DNA of 64,000 nucleotides from Actinomyces sp. oral taxon 448 str. F0400 (GCF_000220835.1 NZ_GL985606.1:324106-388105), one strand, 5' to 3'. Positions 34,143 through 43,815 are shown, numbered from the stretch's first letter. A program made the numbers and translations. The notes: a model not told the origin generated them from the sequence alone.

Positions 34143-37100
34143 GCGCCGCGAACAAGGGTTCGTCGATCGCCCGCTCGAGCGCCATCATGGCAGCCGGAAC
34201 ACTGGCCAGCCGCATTCTGGGCCTGGTGCGCAACAGCCTGCTCATCGCCGCCGTGGGAGCGACGGCCTCGGGCGCGGGCGAGGCCTTCAACGACGCCAAC
34301 AATCTGCCCACCCAGTTGTACGGCCTCATGATCGGCGGCGTGCTCAACGCCATCCTTGTTCCGCAGATCGTGCAGGCGCTGCGGCAGCGCAACGGCGAGG
34401 AGCTCGTCAACCGTCTGCTGACGGCCGCCATCACCGCCATGGTGACAGTGACGGCCGTCGTCACGGTGGCGGCGCCACTGGTCATCACCTTGTACGCCTC
34501 GGGCTTGGGAAAATGGCAGCCACTCGCCTTCGCCTTCGCCTACTGGTGCATGCCCCAGATCTTCTTCTACGGTTTGGGCGCCCTGTGGGGGCAGGTACTC
34601 AACGCTCGCTCGAGCTTCGGGCCCTACATGTGGTCACCGGTGCTCAACAACATCATCTCGATCGCCTCGATCATCGCCTACCTGCACATCTACGGCCGCT
34701 ACACCACTGGTCAGGATCCGGCGGTCTGGAACGCGAGTCGCATCACCCTCATCGCGGGCACGACGACGGCGGGCATCGCGGCCCAGGCCCTCATCCTCTA
34801 TATCCCCCTGGTGCGCTCGGGATTCCGTCCGCGCCTCGTATGGGGGGTGCGGGGCATGGGTCTGGGGCACATGTCGAAGGTGGCCCTGTGGGCCCTGGCG
34901 GGCACGGGGGTCGTCTTCCTCGGCGACATCGCGACGTCGAACCTGGGCTCTCAGGCCGTCACGATGGCCCAGACCGCGCAGTACGCGGACCAGGTCGTCC
35001 CGTCCAAGATGCTGTACGACAACACCCAGCTGATCTACATGCTGCCGCAGTCGCTGGTGACGACCTCGATCATCACCGCCCTGTTCACACGCATGAGTGA
35101 GAAAGCGGCCGCCGGCGACCGCATGGGCGTGCGCGACGATCTGTCCCTGGGGCTGCGCAGTGTCGCGGTGTTCACCGTCCTGTTCGCCGCGGGTATCAGC
35201 ACCCTGGCCGCGCCCGCGCTCCAGCTCTTCACCCCCTCTCTGTCTCTGCGGGAGGCCACCGCCGGAGGCCCTATCCTCGGCTTCCTGGCCATCGGCATCA
35301 TCTTCCAAGGCATCTGGTTCACAACCCAGCGCGTCATGCTGGCCTACGCCGACACGAAGCGGTTGCTGATGGCCGACGCCGTCGTGGGCATCGTCCCCGT
35401 CGTCGTGTGCACGGGTGCCTATCTGCTGGCGCCCCCGCCCCACTGGATGACCTGGGCGGCGGTGGGCTCCATGCTCAGCCAGCTGGGCGGTTCCCTGGCC
35501 GTGATCCCGCTCGTCCGGCGCCATCTCCCCAGTCTCGATGGGCATCGCGTGATAGCGACCTACATCCGTTTGGTACTCGCGGCGCTGCCCGCGATACTCG
35601 TGGGTCTGGGAGTACGGGCGGTTCTGGGCCCGGCCGACGGCTCGTCGACCGGGTCCCGCCCGACGGATGCCCTACTGATCGTCCTGGTGGCCGCCTTCCT
35701 CATGACGGTCACTTACCTCGTCGCCGCACGTATGCTGCACGTCGAGGAGCTCGGCGTGCTCTTCGTACCGCTGTCACGTATGGTGGCCAAGGTCGGGCGA
35801 CTCCTACCGGGCCGTGCCGGCCGGGTGGTTCTGCACCTGGCTCATGTTCTGGCTCCGACGTCTGCCGACCGTGCGGGCACCGAACTTCCGCCTTCCTACC
35901 CACCGTCCTACCGACCTCTGCTGCGGGCCGTGAACGCACCGCGTCCCGCACCTGCTCCGCCGCCTGCGATTCCCGCCCCGCCCCCCACGACTGCGGATCT
36001 GGCCGTCCAGGCCGCCTCCGTACGGGCACTCATGCCCGGTACACTCGTGCCGCAGGCACTGGGGCTGCTCGGCGCGGGAGGAGGGAACTTCATCATGGAT
36101 GCGACGCCGATCGGCACGGGGCGCTATGCCTTGGCCGCCACCCTTCCCGCAACACTGCCCCGAGTGGTCCGTCATGTCGGCCGGGACACGATCCTGGACC
36201 GCACCGTCACGGTCCTCATGCTCACTGCCGCAACCCCTCACCGGGCCGAGGTCCTGGAAGCGGCCAGCCGCGCCGTCCTCGTGGAGGACTCACGCATTCA
36301 GCGGGTCTTCGACGTCGAGACGGACCATCCCGCGTTCATCGTCACCGAGCCGGCCGACGGTCGTCCTCTATCGGCTCTGGTCAGCCAGAGGCTGGAGGCC
36401 GCCCAGGTGCGCGCCATCGTCGGCGAGGTCGCACAGGCCCTGGACGCGTGCTCCCGCCGTGGTCTGCATCATTTGAACCTCTCTCCCGAGTCGGTTCGGC
36501 TTCGTCCCAACGGCAATGTCCAGGTCACCGGTATCGGCATCGAGGCTGCGATCCTCGGTCTGGACTCCAAGAACGACTCCGATCCTCTCGCCGCGGATCG
36601 CACCGACGCCCGCGCCCTGGTCGAGCTCCTCTACTACGGTGTGACAGGACGTTGGCCCGGCAAACGTGCAGGGCTGCCGGCCGCTCCGACGACAGCCGAC
36701 GGGGTACCGGTGCCGCCCTCCACCCTGGCCAGGACCATGGGCAGGGATGACGCCGATCTCGACGAGCTGGTGGCGCGCACATGGTCGGGTACGGCGCCGG
36801 TGTCCGCTTCCGGGGTGGCAGACGCACTGGCGCCGTGGGACGTGTCCCTCCTGCCGCAGAGCACCAGGGATGACGCCGCGGCCGCCGTCGACGGGGAGTC
36901 CTCCCCGCGGGGAGTCCTCTCGCGCCTGCGTCGGGCGGCTGCGACTCGCCCGACGTCTCCGGCCGCGGTAGCCGAACCCGCACCCTCCGGCAGATCCGAC
37001 ACGGAGTCGATGGCGGCCAGTACGCCCCAGACCGCTGCTGCGCCGGTCGCCATCACCCCGAATGAGGTGAGGACCGGCGCACCACCGGTCGTCGAGAACG

Positions 37101-37867
37101 ACGCCTCGTCTCTCACGGGAGCCTCCGCCACCTCCTCGTCGACGATCCTGTCGGCCACCGCCGCCAGCGACGGTGATGCCGCTGCCAGCGATGCCGACAA
37201 CGCTGAGAATGACGAGGACGCGCAGTCGGTGTCTCACACCACCGTCACCTTGTTCGGCGGCATCCTCATCGTCATGCTAGTGGGGGTCTTCTTCGCGGTG
37301 CACAGCATCCTCGGCCTGTTCAACCTGCGTTTCACCGAGGACGACGTGCCGGCTGCGGAGACTGTGCCCTCGGCGATCGCGCCTGCGCCGGCGCAGAACG
37401 AGCCGACGCAGGCGAGCAGCACGCCCTCACCGACGACGGCTCCTATCAAGATCACCGGGGCGCAGGTCGTCGCCTCCTCGGGTGGGGAGGCGGACTACTC
37501 CGATCAGGCGGGTCAGACGGTCGACGGCGATCCGAGCACCTCGTGGAAGTCGCGGCAGTACTTCTCGAAGAATTTCGGGAACTTGAAGAGCGGACTCGGT
37601 ATCGCTGTGAGCCTGGAGCAGTCCGCCAAGGTCTCGGCTATCGACCTCCAGGGGACGGGGTCGGGAGGCAACGTTCAGATCCGGGCCACGAGCGCCGACG
37701 ATCCGAGCGGCGGCACGCTGCTGACCGAGGGCGCCTTCACCTCGGGCACGACGAGCTTCTCATTCACACCGACGGACACCGACTCGATCGTCGTGTGGGT
37801 GACCGATCAGCCCACGGCGTCCGACGGTGATCCGAAGGTCACCATCTCGGAGATCACTCTCAAGTAG
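34139..37867 (+). CDS. murJ: MurJ lipid II flippase fused to pseudokinase and extracellular domain
   Basis: A 1242-residue protein; ATG overlaps the upstream stop. Residues 1-530 are the MviN/MurJ core with 14 helices (SIARSSAIMAAGTLASRILG at the start). Residues about 637-907 are kinase-like, but HRD reads HLNLS, DFG reads GIG and the VAIK lysine is missing, so it is a pseudokinase as in mycobacterial MviN. There follow an acidic Ala/Ser-rich linker, one membrane helix (TLFGGILIVMLVGVFFAVH near 1034) and a discoidin-like beta domain (1100-1242, STSWKSRQYF). In mycobacteria, phosphorylation of this region recruits FhaA and restrains flipping; no fha gene is in this window. Confidence 0.94.
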   Translation: MSAANKGSSIARSSAIMAAGTLASRILGLVRNSLLIAAVGATASGAGEAFNDANNLPTQLYGLMIGGVLNAILVPQIVQALRQRNGEELVNRLLTAAITAMVTVTAVVTVAAPLVITLYASGLGKWQPLAFAFAYWCMPQIFFYGLGALWGQVLNARSSFGPYMWSPVLNNIISIASIIAYLHIYGRYTTGQDPAVWNASRITLIAGTTTAGIAAQALILYIPLVRSGFRPRLVWGVRGMGLGHMSKVALWALAGTGVVFLGDIATSNLGSQAVTMAQTAQYADQVVPSKMLYDNTQLIYMLPQSLVTTSIITALFTRMSEKAAAGDRMGVRDDLSLGLRSVAVFTVLFAAGISTLAAPALQLFTPSLSLREATAGGPILGFLAIGIIFQGIWFTTQRVMLAYADTKRLLMADAVVGIVPVVVCTGAYLLAPPPHWMTWAAVGSMLSQLGGSLAVIPLVRRHLPSLDGHRVIATYIRLVLAALPAILVGLGVRAVLGPADGSSTGSRPTDALLIVLVAAFLMTVTYLVAARMLHVEELGVLFVPLSRMVAKVGRLLPGRAGRVVLHLAHVLAPTSADRAGTELPPSYPPSYRPLLRAVNAPRPAPAPPPAIPAPPPTTADLAVQAASVRALMPGTLVPQALGLLGAGGGNFIMDATPIGTGRYALAATLPATLPRVVRHVGRDTILDRTVTVLMLTAATPHRAEVLEAASRAVLVEDSRIQRVFDVETDHPAFIVTEPADGRPLSALVSQRLEAAQVRAIVGEVAQALDACSRRGLHHLNLSPESVRLRPNGNVQVTGIGIEAAILGLDSKNDSDPLAADRTDARALVELLYYGVTGRWPGKRAGLPAAPTTADGVPVPPSTLARTMGRDDADLDELVARTWSGTAPVSASGVADALAPWDVSLLPQSTRDDAAAAVDGESSPRGVLSRLRRAAATRPTSPAAVAEPAPSGRSDTESMAASTPQTAAAPVAITPNEVRTGAPPVVENDASSLTGASATSSSTILSATAASDGDAAASDADNAENDEDAQSVSHTTVTLFGGILIVMLVGVFFAVHSILGLFNLRFTEDDVPAAETVPSAIAPAPAQNEPTQASSTPSPTTAPIKITGAQVVASSGGEADYSDQAGQTVDGDPSTSWKSRQYFSKNFGNLKSGLGIAVSLEQSAKVSAIDLQGTGSGGNVQIRATSADDPSGGTLLTEGAFTSGTTSFSFTPTDTDSIVVWVTDQPTASDGDPKVTISEITLK

Positions 37868-37876
37868 GAGAGCCTC

Positions 37877-37903
37877 GGGAACAATCCCGTCCCATCACCG
37901 GTT
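37877..37903 (+). promoter_or_regulatory. SigR/SigH-type oxidative-stress promoter before trxB
   Basis: GGGAAC (37877-37882), 18 bp, then GTT (37901-37903) matches the disulfide-stress sigma factor consensus of actinobacteria (GGGAAY-N18-GTT). It lies 10 bp after the murJ stop and about 100 bp before trxB, a classic SigR/SigH target. The gene for the sigma factor is not in the window. Confidence 0.65.
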
Positions 37904-38003
37904 GCACTGCCTGCACGCCATGGGTGCTCACCGTCGGAGGCGGTCCTCGTGCCCGTGCGTGGTGCACCCAGACGCAACTCGCACAGTTCCACTCAGGAGA
38001 GCT

Positions 38004-38930
38004 ATGGTCCACGACGTCGTCATCGTCGGCTCCGGCCCGGCCGGTTACACCTCCGCGATCTATGCGGCGCGTGCCCAACTGAACCCTGTCGTCCTCGCCG
38101 GCTCGGTCACCGCCGGAGGCGCGCTCATGAACACGACCGAGGTCGAGAATTACCCGGGCTTCATCGAGGGCGTCATGGGCCCCGAGCTCATGACGCAGAT
38201 GCAGGAGCAGGCCGAGCGCTTCGGCGCCGACATCCGCTACGAGGACGTCATCGACCTCGAGCTCACCGGTGAGATCAAGCGTGTCACCACCGATGACGCC
38301 GTCTACGAGGCGCGCGCCGTCATCATGTCGACCGGCTCGGAGTACCGCAAGTTGGGTCTGGAGGACGAGGCCCGGCTCTCAGGGCACGGCGTGTCCTACT
38401 GCGCGACCTGCGACGGATTCTTCTTCAAGGATAAGCCGATCGTCGTCGTCGGCGGCGGGGATTCCGCCATGGAGGAGGCGCTCTTCCTGTCCCGCTTCGG
38501 CTCATCCGTAACGGTCGTGCATCGTCGTGACGAACTGCGTGCCAGTGCCGTCATGGCCAAGCGCGCCCAGGACGATCCCAAGATCGACTTCGCCTGGAAC
38601 TCGACGGTGGCTGCCCTCAACGGGCAGGAAGCCCTCGAATCAGTCACTCTGGAGAACACCGTCACGGGGGAGCGACGCGACATCCCCGCCGCCGGTTTGT
38701 TCGTAGCCATCGGACAGATCCCGCGTTCCGAACTGGTCGCCGATGTCCTCGAGCTCGACGACGCCGGCTACATCGCCGTGCAGGCACCTTCCCAACGCAC
38801 TGCTCTTCCTGGTGTCTTCGCCTGCGGTGACGTCGCTGACCCTCACTACCAGCAGGCGATCACTGCCGCCGGATCAGGCTGCCGTGCGGCGCTGGATGCC
38901 GAGCACTATCTCGCCAACCTCACCACCTGA
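38004..38930 (+). CDS. trxB: Thioredoxin reductase
   Basis: A 308-residue flavoenzyme that reduces thioredoxin with NADPH. FAD motif GSGPAGY at 9-15, redox pair CATC near 133-136, NADPH motif GGGDSAMEEA near 150, and the second FAD motif GVFACGDVAD near the end. The ATG at 38004 follows AGGAGA; longer upstream frames are rejected. The end is LANLTT without a redox tail. trxA follows after 29 bp, giving a trxBA operon with a probable SigR-type promoter. The sigM/rsmA pair found between mviN and trxB in mycobacteria is absent. Confidence 0.97.
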   Translation: MVHDVVIVGSGPAGYTSAIYAARAQLNPVVLAGSVTAGGALMNTTEVENYPGFIEGVMGPELMTQMQEQAERFGADIRYEDVIDLELTGEIKRVTTDDAVYEARAVIMSTGSEYRKLGLEDEARLSGHGVSYCATCDGFFFKDKPIVVVGGGDSAMEEALFLSRFGSSVTVVHRRDELRASAVMAKRAQDDPKIDFAWNSTVAALNGQEALESVTLENTVTGERRDIPAAGLFVAIGQIPRSELVADVLELDDAGYIAVQAPSQRTALPGVFACGDVADPHYQQAITAAGSGCRAALDAEHYLANLTT

Positions 38931-38959
38931 CCATCACCGGTTCTCTGAAGGAGAATTCC

Positions 38960-39286
38960 ATGTCCCACACTCTCGCTGTCACCGACGACACTTTCGAGTC
39001 GGAGGTGCTGAAGTCCGAACTGCCCGTCGTCATCGACTTCTGGGCCGAGTGGTGCGGTCCGTGCCGGCAGATGGCACCGGTCGTCGATGAGGTCGCCTCC
39101 GAGCTCGGTGATCGTGCGAAGTTCATCAAGATCGATGTCGATGCCAGTCCGGACACCGCTCGTTCCTTCGGTGTCAGCTCGATCCCGACCTTCGCCGTCG
39201 TACGCGATGGGAAAGTCGTCCATCAGTTCTCCGGCTCCCGCCCCAAGGGATCCTTCACCAAGCAGATTGAAAAGGCCCTCGGCTGA
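38960..39286 (+). CDS. trxA: Thioredoxin
   Basis: A 108-residue thioredoxin with active site WCGPC (Cys32, Cys35), the buried Asp26 in VVIDFWAEW, and cis-Pro in SSIPTFAVV. Ribosome binding site AAGGAG just upstream. Second gene of the trxBA operon and the substrate of its neighbour; a strong hairpin follows. Reduces cytoplasmic disulfides and supplies ribonucleotide reductase. Confidence 0.97.
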   Translation: MSHTLAVTDDTFESEVLKSELPVVIDFWAEWCGPCRQMAPVVDEVASELGDRAKFIKIDVDASPDTARSFGVSSIPTFAVVRDGKVVHQFSGSRPKGSFTKQIEKALG

Positions 39287-39354
39287 AACACCGACATCCC
39301 GGACCGATCGCGTAGCACTGGTGAGGGTCTGACGGCTGCCTGACGGTGCGTCTC

Positions 39355-39399
39355 ATGATCGACGGCGCCGCTCACTGCCGGGGCGGCGCCGTCGATCAT
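39355..39399 (+). terminator. Terminator hairpin after trxA
   Basis: A perfect 16-bp inverted repeat (39355-39370 with 39384-39399, 13-nt loop) 69 bp after the trxA stop. High GC stem ending in AT-rich flanks. Confidence 0.75.
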
Positions 39400-39470
39400 T
39401 CTCAAGAGCGGCATCGAGAATCGCCATAGAGCAGGACGATGAGTGCGAGATGGAGAGCTATGCGCCGTCT

Positions 39471-39500
39471 CAACATATGAACATATATGTTCATATGTTG
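39471..39500. promoter_or_regulatory. 30-bp perfect palindrome upstream of thrC
   Basis: A perfect palindrome centred at 39485/39486 that reads the same on both strands; the core is TGAACATATATGTTCA. It is strikingly AT-rich in this GC-rich genome. The TGAACA-N4-TGTTCA core resembles ArsR/SmtB-family operators more than the LexA box (which has N4 between GAAC and GTTC). A possible -10 (TATAGA, 39506-39511) follows, so a bound repressor would block a promoter for thrC. No ArsR gene is nearby. Confidence 0.7.
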
Positions 39501-39550
39501 ATCAGTATAGACTTGTGTCGTTCGTAGCCCGACGATGAAAGTGTAGCTCC

Positions 39551-40981
39551 ATGCGTTTCATCTCCACGCGCGGCGGCATGGTTCCCACGAATTTCACCGA
39601 CGTGCTTCTGTCCGGTCTCGCGCCCGACGGCGGCCTGATCGTACCGGAGAGTATCCCCGAGGTTACCCGTACTCAGCTCGAGAGGCTTCGTTCTTTGAGC
39701 TACCCCGAGCTCGCCGCCAAGATTATCAGCCTGTACGCCACCGACATCCCCACGCACGACCTCGCCGCGCTGACTGGTGCGGCATTCGGACCCGATCACT
39801 TCCCGCCGCCCGTCGTTCCTGTTCGGACGCTCAACAACGTAGCTGAGGGGCTTGCACTCGTAGGGCTGTCCGAGGGCCCGACCATGGCCTTCAAAGACCT
39901 CGCTATGCAGTTCCTGGGACAAGTCATCCCGTACATCCTGCGGCACGGGGGAAGGGTGCTCAATGTTCTGGGTGCTACCAGCGGTGATACCGGGTCCGCT
40001 GCTGAGCACGCCTTCCGGGGGCAGGACGGCGTCGCCATCTTCATGCTCTCACCGAAGGATCGAATGAGCGATGTGCAGCGCGCCCAGATGTACTCGCTCA
40101 ATGACACCAATATTCACAACATCGCAGTGAATGGCGTCTTCGATGACTGCCAGGCTCTCGTCAAGGCCATCAACAGTGACGCCGCCTTCAAATCGACCTA
40201 CTCGATCGGCGCCGTTAATTCTATTAACTTCGGGCGCATCGCTGCACAGATCGTCTACTACGTCTGGGCCTGGCTGCGTATCTCGGACGGACTCGACAGT
40301 TCGGACCGTGCTGGCCATGCAATGGATGTGGTCGTCCCATCGGGCAATTTCGGCAACATCTACGCCGGCCACCTCGCCAGGTCGATGGGCGTGCCGATCC
40401 GACGTCTCGTCCTGGCCACCAATGAGAACAATGTCCTGGACGAATTCTTCTCCACTGGCGTGTATCGTCCAAGGGGAAGCGCGGAGACGTTGGCAACCTC
40501 CAGCCCGTCCATGGACATCTCCAAAGCATCGAACCTTGAACGATTCATCTGGCAACTACTCGGTCCAAAGGAGTTCAGGCACCGGTGGCTCGACCTGGAG
40601 ACCACAGGCGTTCTCGATTTGTCCGACCAACTGACGCGTCTCAGCGCCGAGTTCGGGTTCATCTCCGGATCGTCATCCCATCGCGACAGGCTCGAGGCTA
40701 TCCGCCGCGTGCACACGGCGACGGGTACTTTCATCGACCCGCACACGGCTGACGGCGTCACCGTGGCACTCCGGACAATGGAAGTCGGCTTCCCGACCCT
40801 GATTCTCGAGACCGCGAAGGCCGCGAAGTTCGGCGAGACTGTCAAGGAGGCGCTCGGTGCCGAACAGATGCAGACTCCTGAGATCACCGATCTTCTCGGT
40901 CGTGCACAGCACGTCGTCACGATAGCCAACGCCGAGGAACCGCTTCGCGCGATCATCGAGGCAGCAGCACTGCGTACCTGA
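39551..40981 (+). CDS. thrC: Threonine synthase
   Basis: A 476-residue PLP enzyme converting O-phosphohomoserine to threonine. N-terminus MRFISTRGG is the family start of the longer (E. coli/fungal-type) class; the PLP lysine is in TMAFKDLAMQF near residue 114, phosphate-binding GATSGDTGSAAEHAF follows, and NSINFGRIAAQIVYY and VVPSGNFGNIYAGH are conserved. Starts at the only well-placed ATG; the ribosome binding site is weak. Transcribed alone, downstream of a palindromic operator candidate and followed by paired parS sites. Confidence 0.96.
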   Translation: MRFISTRGGMVPTNFTDVLLSGLAPDGGLIVPESIPEVTRTQLERLRSLSYPELAAKIISLYATDIPTHDLAALTGAAFGPDHFPPPVVPVRTLNNVAEGLALVGLSEGPTMAFKDLAMQFLGQVIPYILRHGGRVLNVLGATSGDTGSAAEHAFRGQDGVAIFMLSPKDRMSDVQRAQMYSLNDTNIHNIAVNGVFDDCQALVKAINSDAAFKSTYSIGAVNSINFGRIAAQIVYYVWAWLRISDGLDSSDRAGHAMDVVVPSGNFGNIYAGHLARSMGVPIRRLVLATNENNVLDEFFSTGVYRPRGSAETLATSSPSMDISKASNLERFIWQLLGPKEFRHRWLDLETTGVLDLSDQLTRLSAEFGFISGSSSHRDRLEAIRRVHTATGTFIDPHTADGVTVALRTMEVGFPTLILETAKAAKFGETVKEALGAEQMQTPEITDLLGRAQHVVTIANAEEPLRAIIEAAALRT

Positions 40982-41016
40982 CTGGTCCGGGCTGATCAAA
41001 CGTGGCGACGGAAGGA

Positions 41017-41080
41017 AGACGTGGTTTCACGTGAAACACTCTGCTCACCTACGATGAGTGTTTCACGTGAAACCACGTCT
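41017..41080. promoter_or_regulatory. parS: Two parS sites within a 24-bp inverted repeat
   Basis: Two copies of GTTTCACGTGAAAC (41024-41037 and 41060-41073) are the ParB-binding consensus. They are embedded in larger arms, 41017-41040 and 41057-41080, which are perfect inverted copies of each other separated by 16 bp. The structure could also act as the thrC terminator. The second site lies 120 bp before the aminotransferase start. Confidence 0.92.
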
Positions 41081-41192
41081 TAGCCTCCAGCGACATGGAT
41101 CAGGTCCGTCGTGGGAACAGACCGGCATGCTACCGCGCTGCCGTGGCAGACTGACCTCCAACGGCGGGTGCCGACCCAGGAAGGACGACGAC

Positions 41193-42500
41193 GTGACTGA
41201 TGAACACTCCGTGAAAGGCAATCGGCTCGATCCATGGCTGGACAACTATGCTACGCGAGCTCACGGCTTGCGCGCCTCCGAAACCCGTTCCCTCTTCGCC
41301 GTCGCCTCTCGACCCGAGGTCGTCTCCTTGGCTGGCGGCATGCCCAATCTCAAAGACCTGCCGCTCGATCGGCTCGCCGAATCCACAGCCCGGATGATCC
41401 GTAAGGACGGGGGAAGGGCTCTTCAGTACGGAAACGGACAGGGGCTTCCTCGACTGCGTGAGCAGATTCCCGATGTCATGGCGCTTGAAGGCATCGACGC
41501 GGACCCTGAAGACATCATCATCACAACAGGTTCCCAGCAGGCCGTCGACATCGTCGCCGAACTTTTCATTGACCCGGGTGACGTCATTCTCGCTGAGGGT
41601 CCGACCTACGTCGGGTCTCTATCGATCTTCGCCACCTACCAAGCAGATGTGCAACAGATTGAGATGGATGCCGACGGCGTCATCCCGGATGCCCTTGAGG
41701 AGGCGATCCTTCGACTGGAACGGGAGGGTCGACGAATCAAGCTCTTCTACTGCCTTCCAAATTTTCACAATCCCGCTGGCGCCACGCTCTCCGAGGAGCG
41801 ACGCCGGACGGTCGTCGACATCTGCCACCGGCATCACATCCTCATCGTTGAGGACAATCCCTACGGCCTCCTCGGTTTCGATGGGCAGACCTACACCGCC
41901 CTCAAGACTCTCGCACCCGACGATGTCGTGTATCTCGGATCCTTCTCCAAGATTTTCGCTCCAGGTTACCGCGTCGGCTGGGCCGTCGCTCCGCCCGCGG
42001 TCAGGGAGAAGATGAAGCTCGCCTCTGAAGCCGCTATCCTCTGTCCGAGCTCAGTTGGTCAATACTCCATCTCCATGTATCTTGAAGGCTTCGATTGGAA
42101 GCATCAGATCGAAGAGTTCCGCGGCATGTATCGCGACCGTTGCGACGCCATGATCTCCGCGCTCAACGAGTACATGTCCATGTGCACGTGGAACGTGCCC
42201 TCCGGCGGGTTCTACGTGTGGGTCGGCCTGCCGGATGGCCTCGATGCAAAAGACATGCTGCCTCGTGCTGTCACCAACCTCGTCGCCTATGTGTCGGGTA
42301 CCGCCTTCTACCCTGGAGGATCAGCAGGGCATGATCACATGCGTCTTTCCTTCTGCTATCCCGAGCCAGTCGAGATCCACGAGGGGATACGCCGTCTGTC
42401 TGACGTGATCACGCATGATCTTGAGCTCATCGATCTCTTCGGCCCGTCATACAGCCGTCCTACCGAGGGGGTCTCCACCCCCGCACCAGATCAGATCTGA
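41193..42500 (+). CDS. PLP-dependent aminotransferase (2-aminoadipate/aromatic type)
   Basis: A 435-residue fold-type I aminotransferase without the GntR wing-helix of MocR regulators. It has VVSLAGGMPNLKDLP, ALQYGNGQGLPRLRE, TTGSQQAVDIV, and the PLP lysine in GSFSKIFAPGYRVGW near 253. GTG at 41193 follows AGGAAGG; an upstream frame from 41058 begins inside a parS site and is rejected. Substrate uncertain: relatives use 2-aminoadipate, kynurenine, aromatic or branched amino acids. It is only 9 bp before ddl, so the pair is an operon and may contribute to amino-acid supply for cell-wall precursors. Confidence 0.87.
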   Translation: MTDEHSVKGNRLDPWLDNYATRAHGLRASETRSLFAVASRPEVVSLAGGMPNLKDLPLDRLAESTARMIRKDGGRALQYGNGQGLPRLREQIPDVMALEGIDADPEDIIITTGSQQAVDIVAELFIDPGDVILAEGPTYVGSLSIFATYQADVQQIEMDADGVIPDALEEAILRLEREGRRIKLFYCLPNFHNPAGATLSEERRRTVVDICHRHHILIVEDNPYGLLGFDGQTYTALKTLAPDDVVYLGSFSKIFAPGYRVGWAVAPPAVREKMKLASEAAILCPSSVGQYSISMYLEGFDWKHQIEEFRGMYRDRCDAMISALNEYMSMCTWNVPSGGFYVWVGLPDGLDAKDMLPRAVTNLVAYVSGTAFYPGGSAGHDHMRLSFCYPEPVEIHEGIRRLSDVITHDLELIDLFGPSYSRPTEGVSTPAPDQI

Positions 42501-42509
42501 GGTTACATC

Positions 42510-43493
42510 ATGACAAAGACCACCGAATCCACAAAGCTCGTGCCTGTCGACGACGAGCCACTCCGCGTCGCCATTCTGGCCGGTGGCTTGAGCCATGAAC
42601 GTGATGTCTCACTTCGTTCAGGGCATCGTGTCGCCTCAGTCCTTAAGCATCTTGGCCACACGGTGCTCATCCTCGACGTCGATGCACGGACTATTGGATC
42701 ACTGAAAGCGTTCGCTCCCGATGCCGTCTGGCCGCTCCTTCACGGGCGACACGGTGAGGATGGAGGGCTTCAGAACGTTCTCATCGCGCTCGACATGCCC
42801 TACGTCGGAACCCATTCCGACGGTTGCCAACGTGCCTCTTTCAAGTCGACCGCGAAAGCAACTGTACGGGCAGGCGGGGTCGTCACACCGGATTCTGTCA
42901 CGTTGCCCAAGTCGTATTTCTCCCAACTGGGAGCACAGGAGACACTAGGCGTCGTCGCATCGCATCTCGGGCTTCCCGTCGTCGTCAAACCGAATCAAGG
43001 AGGCTCCGGCCTCGGAGTGTCACTGGCCCATAATGCCGACGAACTACGTAACGCCATGGTGGCATGCTTCGCCTATGACGAGCGCGCGCTCATTGAACGG
43101 TACGTACCCGGTACCGAGGTAGCCGTATCGGTGGTGGACACCGGCAACGGTCCGCGGGCGCTTCCACCCGTCGAGGTGGTTTCGGAAGGTCAGTATGACT
43201 TCGATGCTCGATACAACCCCGGTCGTTCAGAGTACTTCGTCCCCGCGCGTCTTGATTCAGAGCTCCTGACACGGGTGCAGAACACTGCCGTCGTCGTACA
43301 CCGAACCTTGGGGCTCGGCAACACTTCTCGTACAGACCTCATCCTCGACGAGGCGGGGACACCTTGGTTCATCGACGTTAACGTGGTCCCCGGGATGACG
43401 GAAACGTCCCTTTTGCCTCTGGCCGCCAACGTGGATGGTAGTTTGCCCGAGCTCTACAATGCTCTCGCCCACCATCCCCTCGTTCGCCCCTGA
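42510..43493 (+). CDS. ddl: D-alanine--D-alanine ligase family protein
   Basis: A 327-residue ATP-grasp enzyme. The N-terminal domain has AILAGGLSHERDVSLRSG and VWPLLHGRHGEDGGLQ; the ATP-grasp core has VVVKPNQGGSGLGVSLA, the EVAVSVV strand, and metal-binding TDLILDEAGTPWFIDVNVVPGMT. It should make D-Ala-D-Ala for peptidoglycan. Many genomes also carry a longer Ddl near murG or leuD; this shorter origin-proximal copy (residues such as the PVEV segment are typical) may be the only one or a paralogue. Second gene of an operon with the aminotransferase. Confidence 0.9.
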   Translation: MTKTTESTKLVPVDDEPLRVAILAGGLSHERDVSLRSGHRVASVLKHLGHTVLILDVDARTIGSLKAFAPDAVWPLLHGRHGEDGGLQNVLIALDMPYVGTHSDGCQRASFKSTAKATVRAGGVVTPDSVTLPKSYFSQLGAQETLGVVASHLGLPVVVKPNQGGSGLGVSLAHNADELRNAMVACFAYDERALIERYVPGTEVAVSVVDTGNGPRALPPVEVVSEGQYDFDARYNPGRSEYFVPARLDSELLTRVQNTAVVVHRTLGLGNTSRTDLILDEAGTPWFIDVNVVPGMTETSLLPLAANVDGSLPELYNALAHHPLVRP

Positions 43494-43539
43494 AGCGACG
43501 ATTGACCGAGAAACACTGCTCGGGATCGAGAATAGCAGG

Positions 43540-43555
43540 TGTTTCACGTGAAACA
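43540..43555. promoter_or_regulatory. parS: parS site
   Basis: Perfect 16-bp palindrome TGTTTCACGTGAAACA, the full ParB consensus, 47 bp after ddl. Confidence 0.95.
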
Positions 43556-43815
43556 TCCGTCGCTGATTCCTGTCGGGGCTGACCTCCGACATCGTTGCTC
43601 GGACTTCCCCGTCTCCACGGCCATCCTCAGGACGAGGTCTCAATGGATCCCTGCCGTGTACGACACTCGGACAGCACGATGGCCTCGTAGACCGTCCCGG
43701 GTCGAAATCCGAAGTCGTCCCTCGTACTCGCTCAACAGCAACCAACGCGCGAGTCTCGCCATCCCCTGCAGAAGCGTGCCAAGACGCTGAACGCTGTAAA
43801 CACGATCGTCCGCAC

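Noticed and set aside
39477-39494. LexA (SOS) box in the thrC palindrome
   Set aside because: GAAC and GTTC are separated by six bases, not the four of the actinobacterial LexA site.
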